Assembly: GCA_024688225.1 (NCBI GenBank)
Contig: JAILEI010000095.1
Coordinates: 1 to 33,740, forward strand
Direction: 5' to 3'
From: Succinivibrionaceae bacterium
GTDB lineage: Bacteria; Pseudomonadota; Gammaproteobacteria; Enterobacterales; Succinivibrionaceae
DNA: 33,740 nt
Position 1 is the first letter of the stretch. Every line of letters begins with the position of its first letter. The position numbers were made by a program, and so were the translations under genes. Below the pieces are notes generated by a model. It was not told the origin of the DNA, ran no database searches, and saw nothing but the letters and a program-made list of their open reading frames with translations. Shown piece by piece: positions 10,873 to 20,494 of this stretch.

Positions 10873-11853
10873 CTACTTGAGTCCAGGCGGCGGCCAGTTG
10901 GCCACGCGCATGCCCAGCGAGAGGCCGCGCTGCGCGAGCACGTCCTTGATCTCGGTGAGGGACTTCTTGCCCAGGTTGGGGGTCTTGAGCAGCTCGACCT
11001 CGGTCCGCTGCACCAGATCCCCGATGTAGATGATTGACTCCTGCTTGAGGCAGTTCGCCGAGCGCACGGTGAGCTCGAGGTCATCGACCAGCTGCATGAG
11101 CACCGGATCCGGCATGGGGGGAGCGGCAGGCGCCATGGCCTCCCTGGCCATGTCATCACGGTTCACCAGGTTGGCGAGGCTCGCGCCCAGGGACTCCGCG
11201 GCGCTCATGAGCGCCTTGTCCGGGGTCACGGTGCCGTCAGTCTCGATGTCGATGACCAGCTTGTCAAGGTCAGTGCGCTGCTCAACGCGGGCGGACTCGA
11301 CCTCATAGACGAAGCGGCGCACCGGGGAGTAGGAGGCGTCGATCAAGATCTCGCCATCCTGGTCCGCGGGCATGTGCAGGCTGGAGCCAGCCGGCACGTA
11401 GCCTGCGCCCTGGAGCACCCTCAGCTTCATCGAGATGGCGGCCTTGTCGCCCTGCAGGTGGCAGATCACGCAGTCGGGGTTGACGATCGAGATCCCCTCA
11501 GGGCACTCAATCTCCCGCGCCGTGACCTCGCCCTCGCCCTTGTGCTCGAGGGTCAGCCAGATGGGAGCGGCAACCGGGCCGTTCCCGCTGACCGCGACGG
11601 ACTTGATGTTCATCACCAGCTCCACGACGGACTCCACAAGGTCGTCCTTCGCGGCGTTGGGCGAATCCACGCCCTCGATGCGGATGGCATCGATGGCAAG
11701 CCCGCCCATGGCCTTGAGCAGAATCCCGCTCAACGCCACGCCCAGGGTGCTGCCATAGCCGCGCTCCATGGGCTCGAGCACGAGCCGCGCGCGGTTTTCA
11801 CCAGTCTCGGAATAACCGACTGGCTTGGGCTTCAGCAGTTCGCTTACTGGCAC
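10873..11853 (-). CDS. rpoA: RNA polymerase alpha subunit, canonical-slot copy (beta'-contact type), between rpsD and rplQ
   Basis: [73 protein letters not shown], and full alpha-CTD. Confidence 0.96.
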   Translation of the reverse strand: MPVSELLKPKPVGYSETGENRARLVLEPMERGYGSTLGVALSGILLKAMGGLAIDAIRIEGVDSPNAAKDDLVESVVELVMNIKSVAVSGNGPVAAPIWLTLEHKGEGEVTAREIECPEGISIVNPDCVICHLQGDKAAISMKLRVLQGAGYVPAGSSLHMPADQDGEILIDASYSPVRRFVYEVESARVEQRTDLDKLVIDIETDGTVTPDKALMSAAESLGASLANLVNRDDMAREAMAPAAPPMPDPVLMQLVDDLELTVRSANCLKQESIIYIGDLVQRTEVELLKTPNLGKKSLTEIKDVLAQRGLSLGMRVANWPPPGLK

Positions 11854-11895
11854 AGTAGCCTCCTCATCAATCCATGGGCCCTAAGGCAGTCATTC

Positions 11896-12522
<627 letters not shown>

Positions 12523-12555
12523 TTGTCATTATTCTCCGAATTCTGTACGCGGCGA

Positions 12556-13011
12556 CTAGACGCGGCGCTTCTTGGGCGGACGGCATCCGTTGTGCGGGAT
12601 CGGGGTCACGTCGGTGATGCTGGTGATGAGGTAGCCGATGCTGTTGAGGGCCCGGATGGAGGACTCACGGCCGGGGCCAGGGCCCTTGACCATGACGCTC
12701 AGCTTCTTGAGCCCAAACTCCTGGGCGGCGCGGCCGGCCCGCTCCGCGGCAACCTGCGCCGCGTAGGGGGTGGACTTGCGCGAGCCGCGGAAGCCCGAGC
12801 CGCCAGCGGTGGCCCAGGTCAGCACGTTGCCCTGCACGTCGGAGATGGTGACGATGGTGTTGTTGAAGGAGGCATGGATATGCGCCACGCCCTCGGCAAC
12901 CTGCTTCTTGGAGCGCTTGCCGGTGCGGCGGACGGCCGGGGTGGCCTTGGCCTCGGCGGCCGGGGCGGACTCGGCAGGGGCCGCAGTGTTCTCTTTGATT
13001 GCGTCTGACAT
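12556..13011 (-). CDS. rpsK: 30S ribosomal protein S11 with N-terminal extension
   Basis: [18 protein letters not shown]...[11 protein letters not shown]; extra N-terminus [27 protein letters not shown]. Confidence 0.97.
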   Translation of the reverse strand: MSDAIKENTAAPAESAPAAEAKATPAVRRTGKRSKKQVAEGVAHIHASFNNTIVTISDVQGNVLTWATAGGSGFRGSRKSTPYAAQVAAERAGRAAQEFGLKKLSVMVKGPGPGRESSIRALNSIGYLITSITDVTPIPHNGCRPPKKRRV

Positions 13012-13021
13012 GTCTAGGCTC

Positions 13022-13378
13022 CTACTTCTTTATGCTCTTGCGCGGGCCCTTGCGGGTGCGGGCATTGGTCTTGGTGCGCTGCCCGCGCACGGGCAGGCCG
13101 CGGCGGTGGCGCTGGCCACGGTAGGTCCCGAGGTCAATCAGGCGCTTGATGTTCATGGACACCTCGCGGCGCAGGTCGCCCTCGACGGTGTACTTGGACA
13201 CTTCCTCACGGATCTTGTCCACGAGGTTCTCCGCGATGTCGCGGAACTTGGTGTTGGGGTCGACGCCGACCGCCTCGCAGATCTTGCGGGCGCGGGTCGG
13301 TCCAATGCCGTAGATCGCCTGGAGGGCGATTTCGGCATTCTTGTGGTCAGGCACATTGATGCCAGCTATACGGGCCAC
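13022..13378 (-). CDS. rpsM: 30S ribosomal protein S13
   Basis: [30 protein letters not shown]...; GTG start with AGGAG upstream. Confidence 0.97.
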   Translation of the reverse strand: MARIAGINVPDHKNAEIALQAIYGIGPTRARKICEAVGVDPNTKFRDIAENLVDKIREEVSKYTVEGDLRREVSMNIKRLIDLGTYRGQRHRRGLPVRGQRTKTNARTRKGPRKSIKK

Positions 13379-13381
13379 TAT

Positions 13382-13465
13382 CTATCTCCTGTTAAAGGCA
13401 GTTACTAACAAACGCCACCGCAAAGCCCGTGAGGATACGCGGCGGCAGGAAGTGCGCTTACGCAT
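13382..13465 (-). CDS. Candidate upstream ORF (27 aa, Arg-rich) ending 3 nt before rpsM
   Basis: MRKRTSCRRVSSRALRWRLLVTAFNRR*, with GGCGGGGG just upstream of its ATG; lies in the rpsM leader. Confidence 0.3.
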   Translation of the reverse strand: MRKRTSCRRVSSRALRWRLLVTAFNRR

Positions 13466-13610
13466 GGCACCCCCGCCAAGGGCGGGTTTCCCCGGCCCTG
13501 TGGGGCCAGGCAGGGCCGTGCCGGCCCTGGTAACTTGATGGCCGCGCCCGGCGGGTTGCCGCCAGGCGCGAAATAAATTGCGGCAGGGCAGACCCGCCGC
13601 AAAGCGATGC

Positions 13611-13640
13611 ATTATAGTTTTTTGCCGTGCCGGCCGTCAA
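13611..13640 (-). promoter_or_regulatory. Near-consensus sigma70 promoter for the alpha operon
   Basis: Minus strand TTGACG (13635-13640), 18-nt spacer, TATAAT (13611-13616); gives a roughly 225-nt leader before rpsM. Confidence 0.8.
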
Positions 13641-13649
13641 GGCCGCGCA

Positions 13650-13763
13650 TTAACCCTGGCGCTGCTTGTGCTTGGGGTTGTCGCAGATGATGCGGACCAC
13701 GCCGTGGCGACGGACCACCTTGCAGTTACGGCACATTTTCTTTACTGAGGCACCAACTTTCAT
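13650..13763 (-). CDS. rpmJ: 50S ribosomal protein L36 (absent from ORF track because short)
   Basis: Manual translation [37 protein letters not shown]; Zn-type CxxC...CxxxxH. Confidence 0.95.
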   Translation of the reverse strand: MKVGASVKKMCRNCKVVRRHGVVRIICDNPKHKQRQG

Positions 13764-13817
13764 CTCTCACATACCGCCTCGCGGCGGCCTCCTCTGGTTA
13801 ACAGCTAAAACCTATAC

Positions 13818-15170
13818 CTAGCGACCATAGCTCTTGAGGTTGGCCTTGCGCATGATGTCGCCATATTGCTGGTTCATCATGTGGCTCTGCAGCTGCGCCA
13901 CAAAGTCCATCAGCACCACCACGATAATGAGCAGTGACGTGCCGCCGAAGTAGAACTGGACGTTGAACCAGTTCATCAGCAGCTGCGGCACCAGGCAGAC
14001 GAAGACCATGTAGATGGAGCCATTCATGGTCAGGCGGGTCATCACCTTGTCGATGAAGAGCGCCGTCTGCTCGCCCGGGCGGATGCCCGGGATGAAGGCG
14101 CCGCTCTTCTTCAGGTTCTCCGCCACCTCGCGCGGGTTGAACACCAGCGCGGTGTAGAAGAAGGTGAAGAACACGATCGCCGCCGCGTACATCAGCTCAT
14201 AGAAGGGCTGGCCAGGCTGCAGGAACAGCGAGACCGTCCCCAGCACCTCCGACACCACATTGTCGCCCTGCCCGAACCAGGACACGATGGTGCCCGGGAA
14301 GAGGATGATCGACGAGGCGAAAATCGCGGGGATCACGCCTGACATGTTGATCTTGAGCGGCAGCGTGGAGCTGGGCTGCGAGTAAATGCGGTTGCCCATC
14401 TGGCGCTTGGCGTACTCGATGACTATCCTTCGCTGCCCGCGCTCGACGAACACCACGAAGAAGGTCACCGCCACCACCACCAGGCCGATGATGAGCAGCG
14501 CAATGGTCGAAAGGTCACCCTGGCGGGCCTGCTCGAAGGTTCTCGCAAGCGCGCTGGGCAGCCCGGCCACGATGCCGGCGAAGATGATGAGCGAGATGCC
14601 GTTGCCGATGCCGCGCTCAGTGATTTGCTCACCAAGCCACATCAGGAACATCGTGCCCGTCACCAGGCTGACCGTGGTCACAAAGTAAAAGCCAAAGCCC
14701 GGGTTGTCCACCAGCCCTGGCATCATGTTGGGGATGCCGGTGGCGATGCCCAGCGCCTGGAAGGCGGCCAGGAACAGCGTGGACACACGGGTGTACTGGG
14801 TAATGCGGCGGCGCCCCGACTCGCCTTCCTTGCGGATTTCGGCAAGCGTGGGGTTGATGACCGCCAGCAGCTGGATGATGATGGCCGCCGAGATGTAGGG
14901 CATGATCCCCAGCGCAAGCACCGAGGCACGCTCAAGGGCGCCACCGCTGAACATGTTGAACATGCCAATGATGGTGCCGCTCTGCTCCTCGAACACGCGC
15001 TCCAGCACGTCAGCGTTCACCCCCGGGATGGGGACGAACGAGCCGAGGCGGAACATGATGAGGCCGAGCACCACGAAGAACAGGCGCTGGCGGAGCTCGC
15101 CATTGCCCTTCTGCCCTTCCTGGCGCGCCGCCATCTCGCGGCTCTTGTCGAACAGGGATTTTCTGGCCAT
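13818..15170 (-). CDS. secY: Preprotein translocase subunit SecY
   Basis: [52 protein letters not shown]. Confidence 0.97.
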   Translation of the reverse strand: MARKSLFDKSREMAARQEGQKGNGELRQRLFFVVLGLIMFRLGSFVPIPGVNADVLERVFEEQSGTIIGMFNMFSGGALERASVLALGIMPYISAAIIIQLLAVINPTLAEIRKEGESGRRRITQYTRVSTLFLAAFQALGIATGIPNMMPGLVDNPGFGFYFVTTVSLVTGTMFLMWLGEQITERGIGNGISLIIFAGIVAGLPSALARTFEQARQGDLSTIALLIIGLVVVAVTFFVVFVERGQRRIVIEYAKRQMGNRIYSQPSSTLPLKINMSGVIPAIFASSIILFPGTIVSWFGQGDNVVSEVLGTVSLFLQPGQPFYELMYAAAIVFFTFFYTALVFNPREVAENLKKSGAFIPGIRPGEQTALFIDKVMTRLTMNGSIYMVFVCLVPQLLMNWFNVQFYFGGTSLLIIVVVLMDFVAQLQSHMMNQQYGDIMRKANLKSYGR

Positions 15171-15204
15171 TCACTCATGGCGGGCGCCAAGGCGCCCGCT
15201 CCCA

Positions 15205-15819
15205 TTAATTGGACTTGGAGGCCTTGGCCTTCGCGGCCTTGGCTGCCTTGTCCTTCTTGGCGGGACGCTGGATCCCATTCTTCATCAGCGCATCGAGCAG
15301 GGCCTGGCGCTTGGCGGCGCTGCGGCGCTGGTTCTTCTCGTGGCGCTCCCTCTGGCTGAGCACGAACTGCGAGATCTCAACGGTGCCGCCCGCAGCCTCG
15401 ATGGCCGCCTGCGCGCCGCGGGTCACGCCCACGCCCTCAACCTTCACCTTGCGGGTGAAGTTAGGGACATGCGAGAGCACGATCTTGACGAAGCGCACGC
15501 GGCTGTTGATGAGGCCAGCCTCGCGCAGGGTCTTGAGGTTGACCAGATCGCCCTCGACCTTGTTCAGGGAATTGAGCGGCACCTCGTCGGTGAGGTAGGC
15601 CTTGCGGGACCAGAAGCCGAACTTCGGCAGCCTGATCTTCAGCGGCATCTGTCCGCCCTCAAAGCCCGGGCGCTTGTTGGGGCTCTTGCGGGCCCCGGAA
15701 CCCTTGACACCACGGCCGCAGGTCTTGCCCAGACCCGAGCCAATGCCGCGGCCCACCCGGAACTTGCGCTTGTGCGCGCCCTTGCCGGGTTTCAGCGTAT
15801 AAAGTCGCAAATCTTCCAT
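15205..15819 (-). CDS. rplO: 50S ribosomal protein L15 with long C-terminal extension (204 aa)
   Basis: GRGIGSGLGKTCGRGVKGSGARK...FEGGQMPL...; Lys/Ala-rich tail ...KKDKAAKAAKAKASKSN. Confidence 0.95.
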   Translation of the reverse strand: MEDLRLYTLKPGKGAHKRKFRVGRGIGSGLGKTCGRGVKGSGARKSPNKRPGFEGGQMPLKIRLPKFGFWSRKAYLTDEVPLNSLNKVEGDLVNLKTLREAGLINSRVRFVKIVLSHVPNFTRKVKVEGVGVTRGAQAAIEAAGGTVEISQFVLSQRERHEKNQRRSAAKRQALLDALMKNGIQRPAKKDKAAKAAKAKASKSN

Positions 15820-15822
15820 TGC

Positions 15823-16008
15823 CTATTCCTCGACCTTGACCATGTAGCTGACCTTGCGGATCATCCCGCGAACCGACGGGGTGTCCTCAAGCTCGACAGT
15901 GTGGCGGATGCGGCGCAGCCCGAGGCCAACCATGGTGGCCTTGTGGTCAGGCTTGCGGCCAATGGTGCTCTTAATCTGCGTCACCTTGATGGTTTTCTTC
16001 TCAGCCAT
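15823..16008 (-). CDS. rpmD: 50S ribosomal protein L30
   Basis: [46 protein letters not shown]. Confidence 0.96.
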   Translation of the reverse strand: MAEKKTIKVTQIKSTIGRKPDHKATMVGLGLRRIRHTVELEDTPSVRGMIRKVSYMVKVEE

Positions 16009-16011
16009 TTC

Positions 16012-16524
16012 CTACTCCAGAATCTCGCGGATGGACATGCCGCGCTTGGCGGCAACCACCTCAGGATTGCGCATGGCGGTCAGGGCGGCAATGGTGGCGC
16101 GGACCACGTTCACCGGGTTGGTGGAGCCGTAGCACTTGGCCAGCACGTTGCGCACCCCGGCAACCTCGAGGACCGCGCGCATGGCGCCGCCGGCGATAAT
16201 GCCGGTACCCTCGGAGGCGGGCTGCATGTAAACCTTGGCGCCAGCGTGCGCACCCTTGACCGAGTGGTAGAGGGTGCCGTTGTTGAGCACAATCCTCTCG
16301 GTCAGGTTGCGGTGGGCCTGCTCGATCGACTTCTGGATCGCGGCAGGGACCTCAGCGGCCTTGCCATAGCCCAGGCCGATGCGGCCCTTGCCATCGCCGA
16401 CCACGGTCAGCGCGGTGAAGGAGAAGATCCGTCCGCCCTTGACCACCTTGGCGACACGGTTGACCGCCACCAACTTCTCAGTGAACTCGTTGGCCGAGCT
16501 GTCATCTTTACGTTGCATCATCAT
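16012..16524 (-). CDS. rpsE: 30S ribosomal protein S5
   Basis: [41 protein letters not shown]. Confidence 0.97.
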   Translation of the reverse strand: MMMQRKDDSSANEFTEKLVAVNRVAKVVKGGRIFSFTALTVVGDGKGRIGLGYGKAAEVPAAIQKSIEQAHRNLTERIVLNNGTLYHSVKGAHAGAKVYMQPASEGTGIIAGGAMRAVLEVAGVRNVLAKCYGSTNPVNVVRATIAALTAMRNPEVVAAKRGMSIREILE

Positions 16525-16527
16525 CTC

Positions 16528-16881
16528 CTAGAATTCCAGTCCGGCCTCACGGGCGGCGGTGGCCAGGGCGGCGACGCGCCCGTGGTACTTGTTGCCCGAG
16601 CGATCGAAGGCAACCTGCTTGACGTTCACCGCCAGGGCGCGCTCCGCGATCGCCTTGCCGATGACCTTGGCGGCCTCGATGTTGCCGGTGTACTTGAGAC
16701 CCTCGGCAAGGGACTTCTCAACGGTGCTCGCCGCGGCCAGCACATGATGGTCCTTGTTGATGATCTGGGCATAAATGTGGCGAGGGGTGCGGGTGACGAC
16801 CAGACGGGTGACCCCGAGCTCCTGCATCTTGCAGCGCGCCTTCTTGGCACGGCGAAGGCGGGCAACCTTTTTATTGAACAT
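16528..16881 (-). CDS. rplR: 50S ribosomal protein L18
   Basis: [28 protein letters not shown]...[26 protein letters not shown]. Confidence 0.96.
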   Translation of the reverse strand: MFNKKVARLRRAKKARCKMQELGVTRLVVTRTPRHIYAQIINKDHHVLAAASTVEKSLAEGLKYTGNIEAAKVIGKAIAERALAVNVKQVAFDRSGNKYHGRVAALATAAREAGLEF

Positions 16882-16893
16882 GGCGCTTCACTC

Positions 16894-17427
16894 CTACTTC
16901 TTCTTCGTTTCCTTCATGCGCACCACCTCATCGGCGTAGCGCACACCCTTGCCCTTGTAGGGCTCAGGCGGACGGTAGGCGCGGATCTCAGCCGCGACCT
17001 GGCCAAGCAGGCACTTGTCGTGCGACTTGAGAACAATCTCAGTCTGCGAGGGGCACTCGCAGGTGATGCCATCCGGGAGCGCGTGGTCGACCGGGTGGGA
17101 GAAGCCAAGGTTCATGTTGAGCACCTTGCCCTTGACCTGGGCGCGGTAACCGACGCCGATCAGGGTGAGCTTCTTCTCGTAGCCCTTGTCGAGGCCCACG
17201 ACCATGTTGTTGAGCAGCGCGCGGGTGGTGCCGGACTGCATGTTGGCCTCAGCGCTGTCGTCCTTGACGGAGACCTTGATGGCCCCGCCGTCGACGGCCA
17301 CGCCCACCAGCGGGTGGACGTTCAGCACTGACTCGGCCTTCTTGGACTTGACCGTGACCTTCTGGCCGTCAATTGCCACCTCAATGCCCTGGGGCAGCAC
17401 AATGGGTTCCTTACCAATGCGTGACAT
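16894..17427 (-). CDS. rplF: 50S ribosomal protein L6
   Basis: [27 protein letters not shown]...; start trimmed to MSRIGK at 17427. Confidence 0.97.
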   Translation of the reverse strand: MSRIGKEPIVLPQGIEVAIDGQKVTVKSKKAESVLNVHPLVGVAVDGGAIKVSVKDDSAEANMQSGTTRALLNNMVVGLDKGYEKKLTLIGVGYRAQVKGKVLNMNLGFSHPVDHALPDGITCECPSQTEIVLKSHDKCLLGQVAAEIRAYRPPEPYKGKGVRYADEVVRMKETKKK

Positions 17428-17438
17428 TTGTGCCTCCC

Positions 17439-17837
17439 TTAAGCGACGTAGCAGATGACTTCGCCGCCGAGCCCGTCCTTGCGGGCGGCGCGATCGGTCA
17501 TCAGGCCCTTGGAGGTGGAAATCACGGCGATGCCCAGGCCATTCATGATCCTGGGAAGGTCGCGGCACTTCTTGTAGATGCGCAGGCCAGGGCGCGAGAC
17601 GCGCTGGATCTGCTCCACCACCGGACGGCCCTCATAGTACTTGAGGCCGACCTCGAGGGTCTTCTTGTTGCCCGGCTCCTCGGTCTCGTTCACCGAGGAA
17701 ATGTAGCCCTCCTTCATCAGGAGGTTCGCGATCGCCACCTTCAGCTTGGAAGAGGGCATGGTCACGGAAACCTTGCGGGCCGCCTGGCCATTGCGGATGC
17801 GGGTCAGCATGTCCGCGATCGGATCTTGCATGCTCAT
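17439..17837 (-). CDS. rpsH: 30S ribosomal protein S8
   Basis: [20 protein letters not shown]...[26 protein letters not shown]. Confidence 0.97.
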   Translation of the reverse strand: MSMQDPIADMLTRIRNGQAARKVSVTMPSSKLKVAIANLLMKEGYISSVNETEEPGNKKTLEVGLKYYEGRPVVEQIQRVSRPGLRIYKKCRDLPRIMNGLGIAVISTSKGLMTDRAARKDGLGGEVICYVA

Positions 17838-17851
17838 TGCTGTCTCTCCTC

Positions 17852-18157
17852 CTACCAGCTGGCCTTGCGCAGGCCGGGGATCTCACCCTTCATCATGTGC
17901 TCGCGCACCTTAATCCGGCACAGGCCGAACTTGCGCAGGTAGCCATGGGGACGGCCGGTCTCAGCGCAGCGGTTGCGCTGGCGGCAGGGGCTGGAGTCGC
18001 GCGGCAGCGCGGCGAGGGCCTGGACGGCCGCCCAGCGCTCCTCGGCGGTGGACGACACGCCTGAGATAATCTTCTTGAGTTCCTGGCGCTTCTCGCGATA
18101 CTTCTCGCAAAGGGCCTTCCGCTTGATTTCGCGGTTAATCATTGAGGTCTTAGCCAT
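17852..18157 (-). CDS. rpsN: 30S ribosomal protein S14
   Basis: [20 protein letters not shown]...[37 protein letters not shown] at 18157. Confidence 0.96.
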   Translation of the reverse strand: MAKTSMINREIKRKALCEKYREKRQELKKIISGVSSTAEERWAAVQALAALPRDSSPCRQRNRCAETGRPHGYLRKFGLCRIKVREHMMKGEIPGLRKASW

Positions 18158-18172
18158 TGTGTTCAACCCTCC

Positions 18173-18718
18173 CTAGTTGCCCTGACGGAACGGGAAATTG
18201 AAGCCATCGAGAAGCGCGCGCGCCTCCTCGTCAGACTTCGCAGTGGTGGTGATGGTAATGTCCAGGCCGCGCAGCGCGTCGATCTTGTCGTAGTCAATCT
18301 CCGGGAAGATGATCTGCTCACGCACGCCCATGGAATAGTTGCCACGCCCGTCAAAGGACCTGGGTGACAGCCCGCGGAAGTCGCGGATGCGCGGGATCGC
18401 AATCACGATCAGGCGCTCGAGGAACTCCCACATGCGCTCGCCGCGAAGGGTGACCTTGCAGCCAATGGGGTAGCCCTCGCGGATCTTGAAGCCCGCCACG
18501 GACTTGCGAGCCTTGGTGATGAGCGGCTTCTGGCCGGAAATGGTGGCCAGGTCGCGAGCGGCGTTGTCGAGGACCTTCTTGTCCGCGACCGCCTCACCAA
18601 CACCCATGTTCAGGGTGATCTTCACAATCCGAGGGACTTGCATGACCGAATGATAACCAAACTTCTCGGTTAGCTTTTTGACTATCTCCTGCCGGTACAT
18701 ATCATGCAGTTTCGCCAT
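18173..18718 (-). CDS. rplE: 50S ribosomal protein L5
   Basis: [26 protein letters not shown]...[21 protein letters not shown]. Confidence 0.97.
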   Translation of the reverse strand: MAKLHDMYRQEIVKKLTEKFGYHSVMQVPRIVKITLNMGVGEAVADKKVLDNAARDLATISGQKPLITKARKSVAGFKIREGYPIGCKVTLRGERMWEFLERLIVIAIPRIRDFRGLSPRSFDGRGNYSMGVREQIIFPEIDYDKIDALRGLDITITTTAKSDEEARALLDGFNFPFRQGN

Positions 18719-18742
18719 CGTTAAAACTCCTGTTACAACGAA

Positions 18743-19081
18743 CTACTTGCCCTTGGGCGCGCTCTCGGGGACCGTGGCGCCGGTGCTCTTGAAGTAACGC
18801 ACCTTCTTGCCGTCCTCGAAACGGAAGCCCACGCGATCCGCCTTCTTGGTCTCAGGGTTGTACAGAGCGACGTTGGAGACGTCGATCGGCGCCTCGATGT
18901 CGATGATCCCGCCCTCGATGCCCTGCTGGGGGTTCGCCTTCTGGGTCTTCTTGTGGATATTGATGCCCTCGACCACCACGCGGTGCTCCTTGGGGATCAC
19001 GCGGGTGACCTTGCCGGTCTTGCCCTTGTCCTTGCCGGTGATGACGATGACCTCGTCATTGCTGCGGATTTTTGCTGCCAT
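18743..19081 (-). CDS. rplX: 50S ribosomal protein L24
   Basis: [29 protein letters not shown]; start trimmed to 19081. Confidence 0.96.
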   Translation of the reverse strand: MAAKIRSNDEVIVITGKDKGKTGKVTRVIPKEHRVVVEGINIHKKTQKANPQQGIEGGIIDIEAPIDVSNVALYNPETKKADRVGFRFEDGKKVRYFKSTGATVPESAPKGK

Positions 19082-19094
19082 CGCTAGTTCCCCG

Positions 19095-19463
19095 TTAGAG
19101 TACTTCGGGAGCCAGGGACACAATCTTCATGAACTGGTCGCCGCGGAGCTCGCGGGTGACCGGTCCGAAGATGCGGGTGCCAATCGGCTCGTGCTGGGCG
19201 GTCAGGAGGACCGCCGCGTTCTTGTCGAAGCGGATGAGCGAGCCGTCCTGACGGCGCACGCCTTTCTTGGTGCGCACCACCACTGCGTCAACAACATCCC
19301 CTTTCTTGACCTTGCCGCGCGGGATCGCTTCCTTGACGGACACCTTGATGATGTCGCCAATGCCAGCGTAACGGCGGTGGGATCCTCCAAGGACCTTTAT
19401 GCACATCACGCGGCGCGCGCCCGAGTTGTCGGCCACGTCAAGCATGCTTTGCATCTGAATCAT
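19095..19463 (-). CDS. rplN: 50S ribosomal protein L14
   Basis: [57 protein letters not shown]; start trimmed to 19463. Confidence 0.97.
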   Translation of the reverse strand: MIQMQSMLDVADNSGARRVMCIKVLGGSHRRYAGIGDIIKVSVKEAIPRGKVKKGDVVDAVVVRTKKGVRRQDGSLIRFDKNAAVLLTAQHEPIGTRIFGPVTRELRGDQFMKIVSLAPEVL

Positions 19464-19484
19464 TGCAAATGCTCCATTGAGATG

Positions 19485-19516
19485 AAAAAACTTCTCGGCC
19501 GTCACCAGCCGAAAAG
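19485..19516 (-). terminator. Intrinsic terminator/attenuator-like hairpin with U6 tract in the rplN leader
   Basis: Minus-strand RNA CUUUUCGGC-UGGUGACG-GCCGAGAAG followed by UUUUUU; 9-bp stem with one G-U pair. Confidence 0.65.
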
Positions 19517-19523
19517 GCGCTAA

Positions 19524-19552
19524 ATGTTAGCACAGGCGGGGCACCTCCGCAA
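19524..19552 (-). promoter_or_regulatory. Candidate spc operon promoter upstream of rplN
   Basis: Minus strand TTGCGG (19547-19552), 17-nt spacer, TAACAT (19524-19529), preceded by an extended -10 TG. Confidence 0.5.
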
Positions 19553-19567
19553 GGGAGGCGCCCCGCC
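19535..19567 (-). promoter_or_regulatory. GC-rich hairpin immediately after rpsQ
   Basis: GGCGGGGCGCCUCC-CUUGC-GGAGGUGCCCCGCC; 14 paired positions including one G-U on the minus strand. Confidence 0.65.
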
Positions 19568-19574
19568 GCTCGCG

Positions 19575-19844
19575 CTAGATCTTCGCCGCGCGCTCCACCA
19601 CCGAAACCAAGGTCCAGGCAATGGTCTTGGAAATCGGGCGGCACTCCCTGATCTCAACGAGGTCGCCAACGTGGGCGGTGTCCTCGCGATCCTGGACGTG
19701 CAGCTTGGTGGTGCGGGTGATGATCTTGCCGTAGATGGGGTGCTTGACCCTGCGCTCGACGGCCACGACAATCGCCTTCTGCATCTTGTCGCTCACCACG
19801 CGGCCCCTGAGGGTCGGCGCGGAACTGGTCTTCTGTTCAGACAT
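19575..19844 (-). CDS. rpsQ: 30S ribosomal protein S17
   Basis: [42 protein letters not shown]. Confidence 0.96.
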   Translation of the reverse strand: MSEQKTSSAPTLRGRVVSDKMQKAIVVAVERRVKHPIYGKIITRTTKLHVQDREDTAHVGDLVEIRECRPISKTIAWTLVSVVERAAKI

Positions 19845-19855
19845 GGGTCACTCCT

Positions 19856-20068
19856 CTACTTGGCGCCTTCCTCGGCGCGAAGCTTCTCGGTAAGAACGGT
19901 GTAGGCACGGGCGATGTTGCGGCGCGCCTTCCTAACATTGTCAGTCTGCTTGAGCGTCCCGCTGGTCAGCTGGAAGCGCAGGTTGAAGTGCTCGCGCTGG
20001 AGCTTGGAGATCTCCTGCTTGAGCTCGTCGACTGACATGCCGCGGAATTGTTCGAGAACCTTATTCAT
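19856..20068 (-). CDS. rpmC: 50S ribosomal protein L29
   Basis: MSVDELKQEISKLQREHFNLRFQLTSGTLKQTDNVRKARRNIARAYTVL. Confidence 0.95.
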   Translation of the reverse strand: MNKVLEQFRGMSVDELKQEISKLQREHFNLRFQLTSGTLKQTDNVRKARRNIARAYTVLTEKLRAEEGAK

Positions 20069-20481
20069 CAGAGCACCGCCTTGCGAACAAAAGTAGTGGT
20101 AACCGAGAGCTTGGCAGCGGCGAGGCGGAAGGCCTCACGGGCCACCTCCTCGGGGATGCCGGCGATTTCGAACAGGACACGGCCCGGCTGAATCGGGCAG
20201 ACCCAGTACTCAACCGCGCCCTTGCCCTTGCCCATACGGACGCCGAGCGCCTTCTTGGTCATCGGCTTGTCGGGGAAGATCCGGATCCAGACCTTACCCT
20301 CACGCTTCATCTCGCGGGTGAAGGCACGGCGGGCGGCCTCGATCTCGCGGGCCGTGATGGCGCCGCGGGAGGTGGCCTTGAGGCCGTACTCCCCGAAGTC
20401 TACGTTGCATCCGCTGTGGGCGAGGCCCTCGTTGCGGCCCTTCTGGGTCTTGCGGAACTTGGTGCGTTTAGGCTGTAACAT
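20068..20481 (-). CDS. rplP: 50S ribosomal protein L16
   Basis: [40 protein letters not shown] overlap with rpmC. Confidence 0.97.
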   Translation of the reverse strand: MLQPKRTKFRKTQKGRNEGLAHSGCNVDFGEYGLKATSRGAITAREIEAARRAFTREMKREGKVWIRIFPDKPMTKKALGVRMGKGKGAVEYWVCPIQPGRVLFEIAGIPEEVAREAFRLAAAKLSVTTTFVRKAVL

Positions 20482-20494
20482 TCAACTATCCCCT

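Noticed and set aside
14902-17331. 809-aa plus-strand ORF opposite secY and spc ribosomal genes
   Set aside because: Shadow ORF of several well-identified minus-strand r-protein genes.
17852-18157. Extra cysteines in S14 (SPCRQRNRC...[10 protein letters not shown]) as a possible zinc site
   Set aside because: Spacing does not match the CxxC...CxxC zinc-binding S14 type.
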